Assembly (NCBI GenBank): GCA_900550455.1
Contig: URSE01000075.1
Location: 1-5,215 of the forward strand
Source: an uncultured Veillonella sp.
GTDB taxonomy: Bacteria > Bacillota > Negativicutes > Veillonellales > Veillonellaceae
DNA length: 5,215 bases
Direction of reading: 5' to 3'
Shown here piece after piece: positions 1 through 5,215 of the stretch. Made by a program: the position numbers and the translations under genes. The notes beneath the pieces are model-generated. The model made no database searches and had not been told where the DNA came from. It worked only from the letters and a program-made list of their open reading frames with translations. How positions within the stretch are numbered: the first letter of the stretch is position 1; each line of letters begins with the position of its first letter.

Positions 1-530
1 TTTTAGGAGCCTGGGCTAAAGATAAGGGCTACTTTGTCAGTGTTCAGCCCTTGCTTTTATGCTCTAATGGTCAACAACCCATTTCTTCTACCCTTATACG
101 CAAGGCTGTAGAAGCGGGTGACTTTGAAGAGGTTCAATCTATGCTGGGGCGCCCCTTCTCCTTTTCGGGAACCGTCATTAAGGGGGACCAGCGGGGACGG
201 ACTCTAGGATTTCCAACCCTAAACCTCCTCATACCGGAGGGGCTGGTAACACCGCCTGATGGGGTATATGCAAATCGCGTCCGCATCGGCCAAACTTGGT
301 ATGGAGGTGTTGGTAATGTAGGGGATAACCCAACATTTACTAATCAATACCATCGTTGCGAAGTACATGTTTTTGATTTTGATCAAGACATATACGGCCA
401 AGATGTTAAGGTGGAATTCATTGCCTATATTCGGGGAGAGGTTAAGTTCTCTAACCTGGACCAATTAATTGAACAAATGGACAAGGACCAAAATCAAGCT
501 CGTCAGATATTGGCTAGCCTAACGAGGTAA
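1..530 (+). CDS. ribF: Bifunctional riboflavin kinase/FAD synthetase (FMN adenylyltransferase), 3' part
   Basis: This is the C-terminal 175 residues of RibF, which phosphorylates riboflavin to FMN and adenylates FMN to FAD in the cytoplasm. The reading frame is open from base 3 to the window edge, so the gene begins to the left; full-length family members have roughly 300 residues. The end of the adenylyltransferase domain is visible as ISSTLIR (nt 81-101). The riboflavin kinase domain follows, with a GR-x-LGFPTLNL segment (PTxN, nt 213-224, ATP/Mg binding), NVGDNPTF, the EVHVFDFDQDIYG segment carrying the expected catalytic Glu, and the C-terminal YIRGEVKF helix region. All key motifs in the visible part look intact. 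A TTG at 51 is an internal Leu codon, not a start. The stop lies 2 nt before aroK, and the aroK ribosome binding site is inside the end of this gene. Family assignment is firm; only the missing 5' end is unknown. Confidence 0.96.
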   Translation, partial: LGAWAKDKGYFVSVQPLLLCSNGQQPISSTLIRKAVEAGDFEEVQSMLGRPFSFSGTVIKGDQRGRTLGFPTLNLLIPEGLVTPPDGVYANRVRIGQTWYGGVGNVGDNPTFTNQYHRCEVHVFDFDQDIYGQDVKVEFIAYIRGEVKFSNLDQLIEQMDKDQNQARQILASLTR

Positions 531-532
531 GT

Positions 533-1297
533 ATGGATATTAAAGAGATTTATAAAAAAATTGATCAATATGATGTGATATTGGCTGACACCTATGCAAA
601 ACGGCTGAATGCCTTGCGGACGGTAGCCCAATACAAGTCAGATAACAAGCTGCCTATTATAGATGAACTTCGTAATGCAGCTATTATCGCTTCTGCTGAG
701 CAAGTGACGGAAGATGATAAGTTGCGGCCTTATGTTAAAAACTTTATGGAAGAAGCGCTAGAAATTTCTAATTCTTTCATCCGTAACCATATGCAGCAAC
801 ATATCTTTATTATCGGTATGCCAGGGGCTGGTAAGACCACTGTTGGCCGTGCCTTGGCGAAACACTTGGGCCTGGACTTCCATGATGTAGATGAAGAAAT
901 TCAGAAGAAGACGGGTAAGACCATCCAAAATATTATCATCTATGATGGAGAGGATAAATTCCGCCAATTCGAGTATGATGCGATTGGTGAAATCTTACGA
1001 CAAAAACCATCCGTCATCGCTACCGGTGGTGGTACGGTTATGTCTGATGAAACGGTTACTCTCATGAAGAATAACGGTATTATCGTCTTTGTCCACCGTG
1101 GTGTGCAATCTATCTTGGAAGATTTGGATTTGGAAATTCGTCCATTGGTTAAGGAATCCATCGAATATATTTTCCGGGTTTACGAAGAACGCTACCCTAT
1201 TTATGAAAGGGTTTGTAATATTAAAATCGCTAACGAATCTAGCGTTTCCGATACTGTTCAAGCAATTGTTGAAGCCTTGCCAAAAGCGGAGAAATAA
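533..1297 (+). CDS. aroK: Shikimate kinase with N-terminal chorismate mutase-like (AroQ-type) domain
   Basis: The protein has 254 residues in two parts. Residues about 1-87 match an all-helical AroQ chorismate mutase domain. Residues about 88-250 are a complete shikimate kinase, which phosphorylates shikimate with ATP in the aromatic amino acid pathway. Kinase motifs seen are Walker A GMPGAGKT (95-102), DVD (118-120), FRxxE (143-147, shikimate-binding Arg144), GGG (165-167), lid RPL (203-205) and R220 in the RYPIY segment. All are expected for an active kinase. In the mutase part, by manual alignment to E. coli chorismate mutase, R24, K35, D44, R47 and S79 match R28, K39, D48, R51 and S84. 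The positions of R11, E52 and Q88 hold Y7, N48 and I83, so mutase activity is doubtful. Ordinary shikimate kinases have about 170 residues, so the extra N-terminus is real and in frame. The ATG at 533 follows GAGG (524-527) with 5 nt spacing. The stop overlaps recD2 by 1 nt. Confidence 0.93.
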   Translation: MDIKEIYKKIDQYDVILADTYAKRLNALRTVAQYKSDNKLPIIDELRNAAIIASAEQVTEDDKLRPYVKNFMEEALEISNSFIRNHMQQHIFIIGMPGAGKTTVGRALAKHLGLDFHDVDEEIQKKTGKTIQNIIIYDGEDKFRQFEYDAIGEILRQKPSVIATGGGTVMSDETVTLMKNNGIIVFVHRGVQSILEDLDLEIRPLVKESIEYIFRVYEERYPIYERVCNIKIANESSVSDTVQAIVEALPKAEK

Positions 1298-3447
1298 TGG
1301 AAGTCATTCGTGGTTTTGTATACCGCACGATTTATTCAAACACGCAGAATACCTACTGCGTGTTTGTTATTAAAGATTACAATGATGAATACATAACTTG
1401 TACAGCTCGAATGGAAGGGCCCAAAGAAGGGGAAGACCTAGAACTTAAGGGGCGTTTTGTAGAACACGAAAAGTATGGGTATCAGTTCAATGTGTCCTCT
1501 ATGGAAAAACTCAAGCCTGATAATATGGGTGCTGCCCGTTTATATTTGGCCAATTTGGGCGTCAAGGGTCTAGGTGATCGGTCTATTGAAAAAATCCTTG
1601 ACTACTTTGGCTTAGAATTGCTAGATCTTTTACGATCTGACCGACCAGAAGCCATCAAAGAGGTACCGGGTTTGAGGCAGGGGGTCAAGGAGGAACTCTT
1701 TAACACCCTTTTAGGGGAAGGCATCCTATCTGACCTTAACCACTTCTTTGAAGATCATGGTATTTCTGCTAAGTGGAGTAAGGCTATTTACCAGTATTAT
1801 GGGGCTGCTTCCGTGGATGTGATGACCCATAATCCGTATGCCCTGTTACAGGTTGCTGAGGGAGTTAACTTTTCCGTAGCCGATACCCTAGCCAAGCATA
1901 TAGGGATTGAAGCGGATGATCAACGGCGCTTAGAAGCGGGGATTTCCTGGCTTCTTAGCCATATTGAGGATAGGGGCCATACCTGCCTGCCTGTAGACCA
2001 ATTGATTGGGGCTGGGGTTAATCTTTTAGGGGACATAGCTGACCCTATAGCAGATTATATAGAAGAATGCATCAATATAGGACAGCTCTATTCGGTTGAT
2101 CAAGAGGGAATCCTCTATGTGTATCCACCTAATCTTTATATAGCTGAGATGGAATCAGCTCAGAAAACTCTGGCCTTTCTAGGGCGGGAAGACCCAGTTA
2201 ACCTCGATATGGAGCGATTCGTAGGGACTTTTGAAGACACACAAGGGATTCGCTTAGGGGATGTTCAGAAGGAGGCCATTGATTTGGCGTTGACCCAGTC
2301 TTTGGCCCTCATTACTGGAGGACCTGGTACGGGGAAGACCACCATTATCAAAGCCTTGGTAGAAGGCTTTCAGTTGGGGGGGCTCAGTCGTATTCTCCTT
2401 TGTGCTCCAACGGGCCGAGCTGCTAAACGGTTGACGGAAGCTACGGACTATGAAGCAACCACCATTCATAGGCTCTTGATGCCTGTTCAGGGATCGGATT
2501 CTTATGACTTTCAAAAAAATGAGGAAGATCCCTTGGAGGCTGATGTGGTAATCATCGATGAAGCCTCCATGCTAAACATTCGCCTCTATCATTCACTCTT
2601 AAGGGCTATTCCAGAGAACTGCCATGTGGTCATTGTAGGAGACGTTGATCAATTGCCGCCTATCGGTGCAGGCTTTGTCCTCAAGGACCTCTTGGAATCA
2701 GAATGTGTGCCTTTTAGTCGACTCAACCAAATCTATCGGCAGGATTCAGGTAATGCCATCATATCCAATGCCTATGCCATCAATCAGGGAAATATGCCAG
2801 ATCTTACAGGGTCTGATGAATTTGTATTCATTCCTGTTACGTCTATGGCCTCTATGATGAAGGCTATCACCGAGACCTATAAGCATGAAAAAGAGGACTT
2901 GGATGATGAATTGGATATGCAAATTATCTCTCCTATGCGAAGAGGTGATGCAGGTAGCCTTTCTATATCCAAGTTCGTTCAGGAGGCGGTCAATCCGCCA
3001 GCAGGCCACAAGGGGGAAGTTAGAGCTAATGGCATCACTTACCGGGTGGGGGATAAGGTTATCCAAGCCACTAACAACTATGAATTAGATGTCTTTAATG
3101 GGGAAATCGGTTGTATTTATGCCATATCCAAGACAGATGTCTTAATTCGCTTTGTCCATAAGGACATACGTTTGTCCTTGGATGACATTCATACCATCAT
3201 GCCCGCTTATGCTATTACCGTGCACAAGGCACAAGGGTCAGAGTATGGGACCGTGATTATCCCCTTTATACCTAACTACGGGATTATGCTCCAGCGGAAC
3301 CTCCTCTATACGGCTGTGACTAGGGCCCGTCGCAAGGTCATCATTATTGGTACTGAAAGTGCTATTAAACGTGCTGTCTCTCATGTCAATAGAGATAGCT
3401 CTTATACCCTCTTTAAGGAGCGCATACAAGGGAGATGTGTTGATTGA
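1297..3447 (+). CDS. recD2: RecD2-family ATP-dependent 5'-3' DNA helicase
   Basis: This 716-residue protein is a superfamily 1B helicase of the RecD2 type (YrrC in Bacillus), the form found without RecBC and linked to DNA repair and replication fork maintenance. The N-terminus (about 1-70) resembles the OB-like domain. Helix-hairpin-helix segments follow, for example LANLGVKGLGDRSIEKI (84-100). Helicase motifs appear in order: Q-motif Gln324, Walker A GGPGTGKTT (341-349), motif Ia APTGRAAKRL (370-379), motif Ib TIHRLL (389-394), Walker B DEAS (421-424), motif III GDVDQLPPIGAG (448-459), IYRQ (479-482), SPMRRGDAG (545-553), motif V AITVHKAQGSEY (639-650) and motif VI LLYTAVTRARR (669-679). None is missing. 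The length is close to the Deinococcus RecD2 and shorter than Bacillus YrrC. The ATG overlaps the aroK stop (TAATG) and is preceded by GCGGAG (1286-1291), so it is probably translated by coupling. The stop overlaps the comF start. Confidence 0.96.
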   Translation: MEVIRGFVYRTIYSNTQNTYCVFVIKDYNDEYITCTARMEGPKEGEDLELKGRFVEHEKYGYQFNVSSMEKLKPDNMGAARLYLANLGVKGLGDRSIEKILDYFGLELLDLLRSDRPEAIKEVPGLRQGVKEELFNTLLGEGILSDLNHFFEDHGISAKWSKAIYQYYGAASVDVMTHNPYALLQVAEGVNFSVADTLAKHIGIEADDQRRLEAGISWLLSHIEDRGHTCLPVDQLIGAGVNLLGDIADPIADYIEECINIGQLYSVDQEGILYVYPPNLYIAEMESAQKTLAFLGREDPVNLDMERFVGTFEDTQGIRLGDVQKEAIDLALTQSLALITGGPGTGKTTIIKALVEGFQLGGLSRILLCAPTGRAAKRLTEATDYEATTIHRLLMPVQGSDSYDFQKNEEDPLEADVVIIDEASMLNIRLYHSLLRAIPENCHVVIVGDVDQLPPIGAGFVLKDLLESECVPFSRLNQIYRQDSGNAIISNAYAINQGNMPDLTGSDEFVFIPVTSMASMMKAITETYKHEKEDLDDELDMQIISPMRRGDAGSLSISKFVQEAVNPPAGHKGEVRANGITYRVGDKVIQATNNYELDVFNGEIGCIYAISKTDVLIRFVHKDIRLSLDDIHTIMPAYAITVHKAQGSEYGTVIIPFIPNYGIMLQRNLLYTAVTRARRKVIIIGTESAIKRAVSHVNRDSSYTLFKERIQGRCVD
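3428..3434 (+). promoter_or_regulatory. Ribosome binding site of comF
   Basis: AAGGGAG lies within the last codons of recD2. It is 9 nt before a TTG at 3444 and 12 nt before the ATG at 3447. The spacing slightly favours TTG, the codon type favours ATG; the two starts differ by one residue. The ATG, which shares its A with the recD2 stop (TGATG), was chosen because such overlaps allow re-initiation by the ribosome finishing recD2. Confidence 0.6.
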
Positions 3448-4103
3448 TGGGATGGCTTTTAGATTTTTTGTATCCACCTACTTGTCCCCATTGTGGTCGC
3501 CCTGTCAAGGAGCAGGGGACATGGTGCCCAAGCTGCCTAGATAAGGTATTGGATATCCGTTTCCTACAGGCGGATCAGCTAGAAGGCTTGGATGGACTTT
3601 GGATCCTAGGACGTTACCAAGGTGGTCTCAGGTCCTTGATTCACGACGTTAAATTCAATGATAAATCTAGCCAAGCTGCCTGTGTTAAACCATTTTTGTC
3701 TACCTTTGATCAAGCTCATTGTCTACCACCTATCAATCTTGTTTTGCCTATTCCCATTAGCCAAGCCAAGAGACAGGTGAGGGGTTATAATCAGGTAGAT
3801 CTTTTCTTTAAAGAGTGGGTTCAAGATAGGGCTGATTACTATAATTGGCAATGGCTTGATGCTTTGATTAAGGAGACTAGTCAGGGAGATATGTGGCATA
3901 TGTCTCAACTAGAACGAAAACGCCATGTGGATAAGCTTTTTAATATAAAAAAAGAGTACCTCCTAGCCCTTGAGGGCAAAGAGCTACTCTTGGTAGATGA
4001 TATATATACTACAGGGGCTACCTTAGTAGCGGCTGCTCATATTTTGCGTCAGGCTGGAGCAAAAGCTGTATATGGCCTGACCCTAGCTTCAGGAACTCGA
4101 TAA
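3447..4103 (+). CDS. comF: ComF family protein (amidophosphoribosyltransferase-like, competence-associated)
   Basis: The 218-residue protein matches the ComF/GntX family, cytoplasmic proteins with a type I phosphoribosyltransferase fold; in competent bacteria ComF helps internalised single-stranded DNA during transformation. The N-terminus has a four-Cys zinc site, CPHC (C13, C16) and CPSC (C27, C30). The fold's conserved segments follow: PIPIS (101-105), RGYNQ (112-116, usually RGFNQ), and the PRPP-binding loop LLVDDIYTTGAT (181-192) with its acidic pair D184/D185. The segment that usually reads R-x-x-NV-x-x-AF appears as RKRHVDKLFNI (157-167), with His in place of Asn, so it is somewhat divergent. 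Length is normal. It is the last gene of the block; two adjacent stop codons (TAA, TAG) end it, 14 nt before the palindrome. The link to recD2 fits a role in DNA uptake or repair, but whether the organism is naturally competent cannot be judged from this window. Confidence 0.9.
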   Translation: MGWLLDFLYPPTCPHCGRPVKEQGTWCPSCLDKVLDIRFLQADQLEGLDGLWILGRYQGGLRSLIHDVKFNDKSSQAACVKPFLSTFDQAHCLPPINLVLPIPISQAKRQVRGYNQVDLFFKEWVQDRADYYNWQWLDALIKETSQGDMWHMSQLERKRHVDKLFNIKKEYLLALEGKELLLVDDIYTTGATLVAAAHILRQAGAKAVYGLTLASGTR

Positions 4104-4117
4104 TAGAATGTATATAT

Positions 4118-4157
4118 AAATAGCTCCCCTTGACTCATGAGTCAAGGGGAGCTATTT
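4118..4157. terminator. Probable bidirectional terminator: perfect 40-bp palindrome between convergent genes
   Basis: Two 20-nt arms (4118-4137 and 4138-4157) are exact reverse complements, starting AAATAGCTCCCC and ending GGGGAGCTATTT, with TGACTCATGAGTCA at the centre. The RNA would fold into a stem of about 18 bp with a tight loop from either strand. The flanking AAATA/TATTT gives a short U-rich end in both directions, although the + strand tract is interrupted by GG after UUU. It lies 14 nt after the comF stop and 29 nt beyond the stop of the opposing HD-GYP gene, the expected position for a shared terminator. Confidence 0.88.
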
Positions 4158-4186
4158 GGTTTGGGGAGATCTTTGTAAGGGCTTAG

Positions 4187-4789
4187 TTAACCTAATACAT
4201 CAATAAAAGCCTTAACCACATCAGGATCAAAGAGGATACCAGAAGCGGAGAAGAGCTCTTGCTTAGCATCTTTTTTGGATTTTGCCCAGGATTCAGTGGA
4301 TGGGTTAATAATGGTATCGTAGTAGTCAGCTACAGCGATGATGCGAGCCCCTAAAGGAATGTTAGCACCCCGTAAATGTTTTGGATAACCGGTCCCATCC
4401 CAACGTTCATGATGGTAACGAATGTACGGGAGAATTTGTTGACAACAAGGATAGTTTTCAATCATATTAGCCCCATTGGCCGGTGCCTGCTTATATTTGG
4501 ATAACTCTTGGCGGTTAAGGTAGGGAACCTTTTGTAAGACTGCATTAGGGATGGTCAAGAGCCCTAAATCATGTAAGAAGGCCGCATGTCGGATTTGCTC
4601 AATTTCATTGAGAGGAAGGCCTAATTTAGCCGCAATCGATACAGCATAGTTGGCAACCTGTAAGCTATGAGTGTACAAATGGTAGTTTTTCATTTGTAGC
4701 ATTTGCAAGAGTTGGGCACTGACAGCTTCTAAGCTATCTTTTTCCAATTCGTAGAGCCCTGATGGCTGCATTAACGACAACATGTACAT
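4187..4789 (-). CDS. Stand-alone HD-GYP domain protein with altered metal/substrate motif
   Basis: The 200-residue protein is nearly all one HD-GYP domain, the family that includes cyclic di-GMP phosphodiesterases. Seen are H41 (THSLQVANYA), the HD pair H73-D74, IP (80-81), K87, HHE (126-128) followed by WDGTGYP (130-136), D155 in the IIAVADYYD segment, and GILFDP (184-189) near the end. Two usual positions differ. HDxGK reads HDLGL (Lys replaced by Leu77). The HPxxG segment reads APANG (His replaced by Ala102), removing an expected metal ligand. No sensor domain, membrane segment or signal peptide is present; residues 1-35 are a short helical lead. Whether it still cleaves cyclic di-GMP, has another substrate or only binds is open. 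The ATG at 4789 was chosen because AGAAGGGA lies 9 nt upstream; the Met at residue 3 would be too far from it. Transcription converges on comF. Confidence 0.9.
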   Translation of the reverse strand: MYMLSLMQPSGLYELEKDSLEAVSAQLLQMLQMKNYHLYTHSLQVANYAVSIAAKLGLPLNEIEQIRHAAFLHDLGLLTIPNAVLQKVPYLNRQELSKYKQAPANGANMIENYPCCQQILPYIRYHHERWDGTGYPKHLRGANIPLGARIIAVADYYDTIINPSTESWAKSKKDAKQELFSASGILFDPDVVKAFIDVLG

Positions 4790-4798
4790 ACTAATATA

Positions 4799-4806
4799 TC
4801 CCTTCT
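4799..4806 (-). promoter_or_regulatory. Ribosome binding site of the HD-GYP gene
   Basis: On the - strand AGAAGGGA ends 9 nt before the ATG at 4789. It decides between that ATG and a second in-frame ATG two codons later (4783), which would be 15 nt away. Confidence 0.7.
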
Positions 4807-4821
4807 AGATAAGATTCTGTA

Positions 4822-4845
4822 TCCTACAAACACACTCCTGTAGGA
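4822..4845 (-). repeat. Short inverted repeat in the leader of the HD-GYP gene
   Basis: TCCTACA (4822-4828) and TGTAGGA (4839-4845) are exact reverse complements separated by 10 nt. They lie between the proposed leftward promoter and the ribosome binding site, so they could form a small RNA hairpin or an operator. Seven base pairs with a 10-nt loop is modest, and chance is possible. Confidence 0.4.
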
Positions 4846-4860
4846 ACCTTATTGTTTGCG

Positions 4861-4976
4861 TTCATTTATCAAGTGTTGTTATTATACAACAAAGAAAGTT
4901 TCATTTGTATCTTGACATGATAGGAGAGGATAGCATTATTACAAAAACGCATACATAAAATAACTTGACAAATGAA
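4861..4976. repeat. Dispersed inverted motif TTCATTTRT / AYAAATGAA near the HD-GYP promoter
   Basis: TTCATTTAT (4861-4869) and TTCATTTGT (4900-4908) point one way, and ACAAATGAA (4968-4976) is the reverse complement of the second. The first and last copies extend to 14-nt arms, 4861-4874 and 4963-4976, which are reverse complements with one mismatch. The copies sit just downstream of the leftward -10 box, across its -35 region, and about 80 bp upstream. A further TTCATTTAT is at 5199-5207. The layout resembles multiple operator sites, but base composition makes AT-rich repeats easier to find by chance. Confidence 0.45.
4881..4909 (-). promoter_or_regulatory. Probable promoter of the HD-GYP gene
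   Basis: The - strand shows a consensus -10 box TATAAT (4886-4881). At 17-nt spacing the -35 position reads TACAAA (4909-4904), a poor match to TTGACA, so a helper protein or a weak promoter is possible. Transcription would start near 4874 and give a leader of about 85 nt before the ATG at 4789. No better leftward promoter is visible in the region. Confidence 0.5.
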
Positions 4977-5018
4977 GAAAGCATTAGGAGTAGGGCTTGT
5001 GGGAAAGGAAAAATCCTT

Positions 5019-5063
5019 AAATAGGAAAATCAAGGGAAAAAATAATTTTTTCTATTCCTATTT
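5019..5063. repeat. Nested AT-rich inverted repeat
   Basis: Outer arms AAATAGGAA (5019-5027) and TTCCTATTT (5055-5063) are exact reverse complements. They enclose a second exact inverted repeat, GAAAAAAT-A-ATTTTTTC (5036-5052). Just to the left, AAGGA and TCCTT (5005-5009 and 5014-5018) form another small dyad. It could be a protein-binding dyad, curved DNA or a weak hairpin. It does not look like a standard terminator since the GC content is very low. Confidence 0.4.
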
Positions 5064-5107
5064 GCTATAACAAATTTTAATCAGTCAAAAAGAGCCTAGT
5101 AGATGGC

Positions 5108-5137
5108 TTTATAGATATATACTAGATATGGTATAAC
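5108..5137 (+). promoter_or_regulatory. Probable rightward sigma-A-type promoter with extended -10
   Basis: TTTATA (5108-5113, four of six matches to TTGACA) lies 18 nt before TATAAC (5132-5137, five of six matches to TATAAT). A TGG directly before the -10 gives the extended -10 TGn element. Transcription would start near 5144, about 37 nt before the ATG at 5181, consistent with a gene reading out of the window to the right. Confidence 0.5.
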
Positions 5138-5180
5138 ATAAATTCTATATAAGTTAATGAACTAATTATAGAAAAATTCT

Positions 5181-5215
5181 ATGGAAATTGTACTTGGGTT
5201 CATTTATAGACAAAT
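5181..5215 (+). CDS. Possible start of a rightward gene, cut by the window edge (N-terminus resembles RecD2)
   Basis: An ATG at 5181 opens a frame that stays open for the 11 complete codons left: M-E-I-V-L-G-F-I-Y-R-Q. An in-frame TAG at 5169-5171 closes the frame upstream, so this ATG is the first possible one. A plausible extended -10 promoter lies about 45 nt upstream. No good ribosome binding site is seen, only a purine run GAAAAA, and a 6-bp inverted repeat ATAGAA/TTCTAT (5168-5182) overlaps the start codon. The peptide resembles the beginning of the RecD2 in this window (MEVIRGFVYRT), with seven identical and several conservative positions out of 11. Eleven residues are too few for a family call; it may be a chance open frame. 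Confidence 0.35.
   Translation, partial: MEIVLGFIYRQ

Larger units (their letters stand above)
4790..5180. other. AT-rich intergenic regulatory region without a convincing gene
   Basis: About 390 bp separate the HD-GYP gene from the putative gene at the right edge. All frames are short. The content recognised is one leftward and one rightward promoter candidate, repeated TTCATTTRT motifs, a small leader hairpin and a nested inverted repeat. Two perfect TTGACA hexamers on the + strand (4912-4917 and 4965-4970) have no good -10 box at 16-18 nt. The length and layout suit a divergent promoter region. Confidence 0.6.

Noticed and set aside
51..530. TTG at 51 as start of a separate 159-residue gene
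   Set aside because: The frame continues upstream to the window edge, and the ISSTLIR motif just downstream belongs to the first domain of RibF, so this is an internal Leu codon of a gene cut by the window.
995..1261. Antisense frames over aroK, such as 88 codons on the - strand
   Set aside because: They lie fully inside a well-supported kinase gene, show no recognisable domain and are expected shadows of its codon use.
2746..3066. 106-codon - strand frame inside recD2
   Set aside because: It overlaps conserved helicase motifs on the other strand and has no recognisable motif or ribosome binding context.
4912..4970. Two perfect TTGACA hexamers (4912-4917 and 4965-4970) as rightward promoters
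   Set aside because: Neither has a good TATAAT-like box 16-18 nt downstream (best CATTAT/ATTATT for the first, GAGTAG for the second), and both fall within the repeated motif, which explains them partly.
4972..5070. Small + strand frame of 32 codons beginning MKKALGVGL
   Set aside because: No ribosome binding site before the ATG, no convincing promoter -10 at the right distance, and the frame runs through the nested inverted repeat with low-complexity Lys/Asn codons; most likely chance.

Overview
This window looks like chromosomal DNA from a low-to-moderate GC Firmicute. Protein style, gene order and codon use suggest a Negativicute close to Veillonella. That assignment is an inference from memory of the families, not from a search. 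No mobile element, CRISPR array, tRNA or rRNA is visible.

Left part (1-4103, + strand): four genes form a tightly packed, apparently co-transcribed block. It holds the 3' part of ribF (riboflavin kinase/FAD synthetase), a chorismate-mutase-like/shikimate kinase fusion (aroK), a RecD2-type DNA helicase (recD2), and a ComF-family phosphoribosyltransferase-like protein (comF). Junctions are a 2-nt gap, a 1-nt overlap (TAATG) and a 1-nt overlap (TGATG), so translational coupling is likely. The block mixes cofactor synthesis, aromatic amino acid synthesis, DNA repair and DNA uptake. No promoter for it lies in the window, so it must start to the left.

Middle (4104-4186): a perfect 40-bp palindrome lies between the convergent comF and HD-GYP genes and probably acts as a bidirectional terminator.

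Right part (4187-5215): a stand-alone HD-GYP domain gene on the - strand keeps the HD, HHE and GYP signatures but lacks the Lys of HDxGK and the His of the HPxxG segment. Upstream is a roughly 390-bp AT-rich region without a convincing gene. It carries a probable leftward promoter (TATAAT), several copies of a TTCATTTRT motif in both orientations, a nested AT-rich inverted repeat, and a probable rightward promoter. That promoter leads to an ATG at 5181 whose first 11 codons remain open to the window edge and resemble the N-terminus of RecD2.

The points most worth following up are the altered active site of the chorismate mutase domain, the altered metal site of the HD-GYP protein, and the RecD2-like start at the right edge. 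No clearly new multi-gene system is visible.
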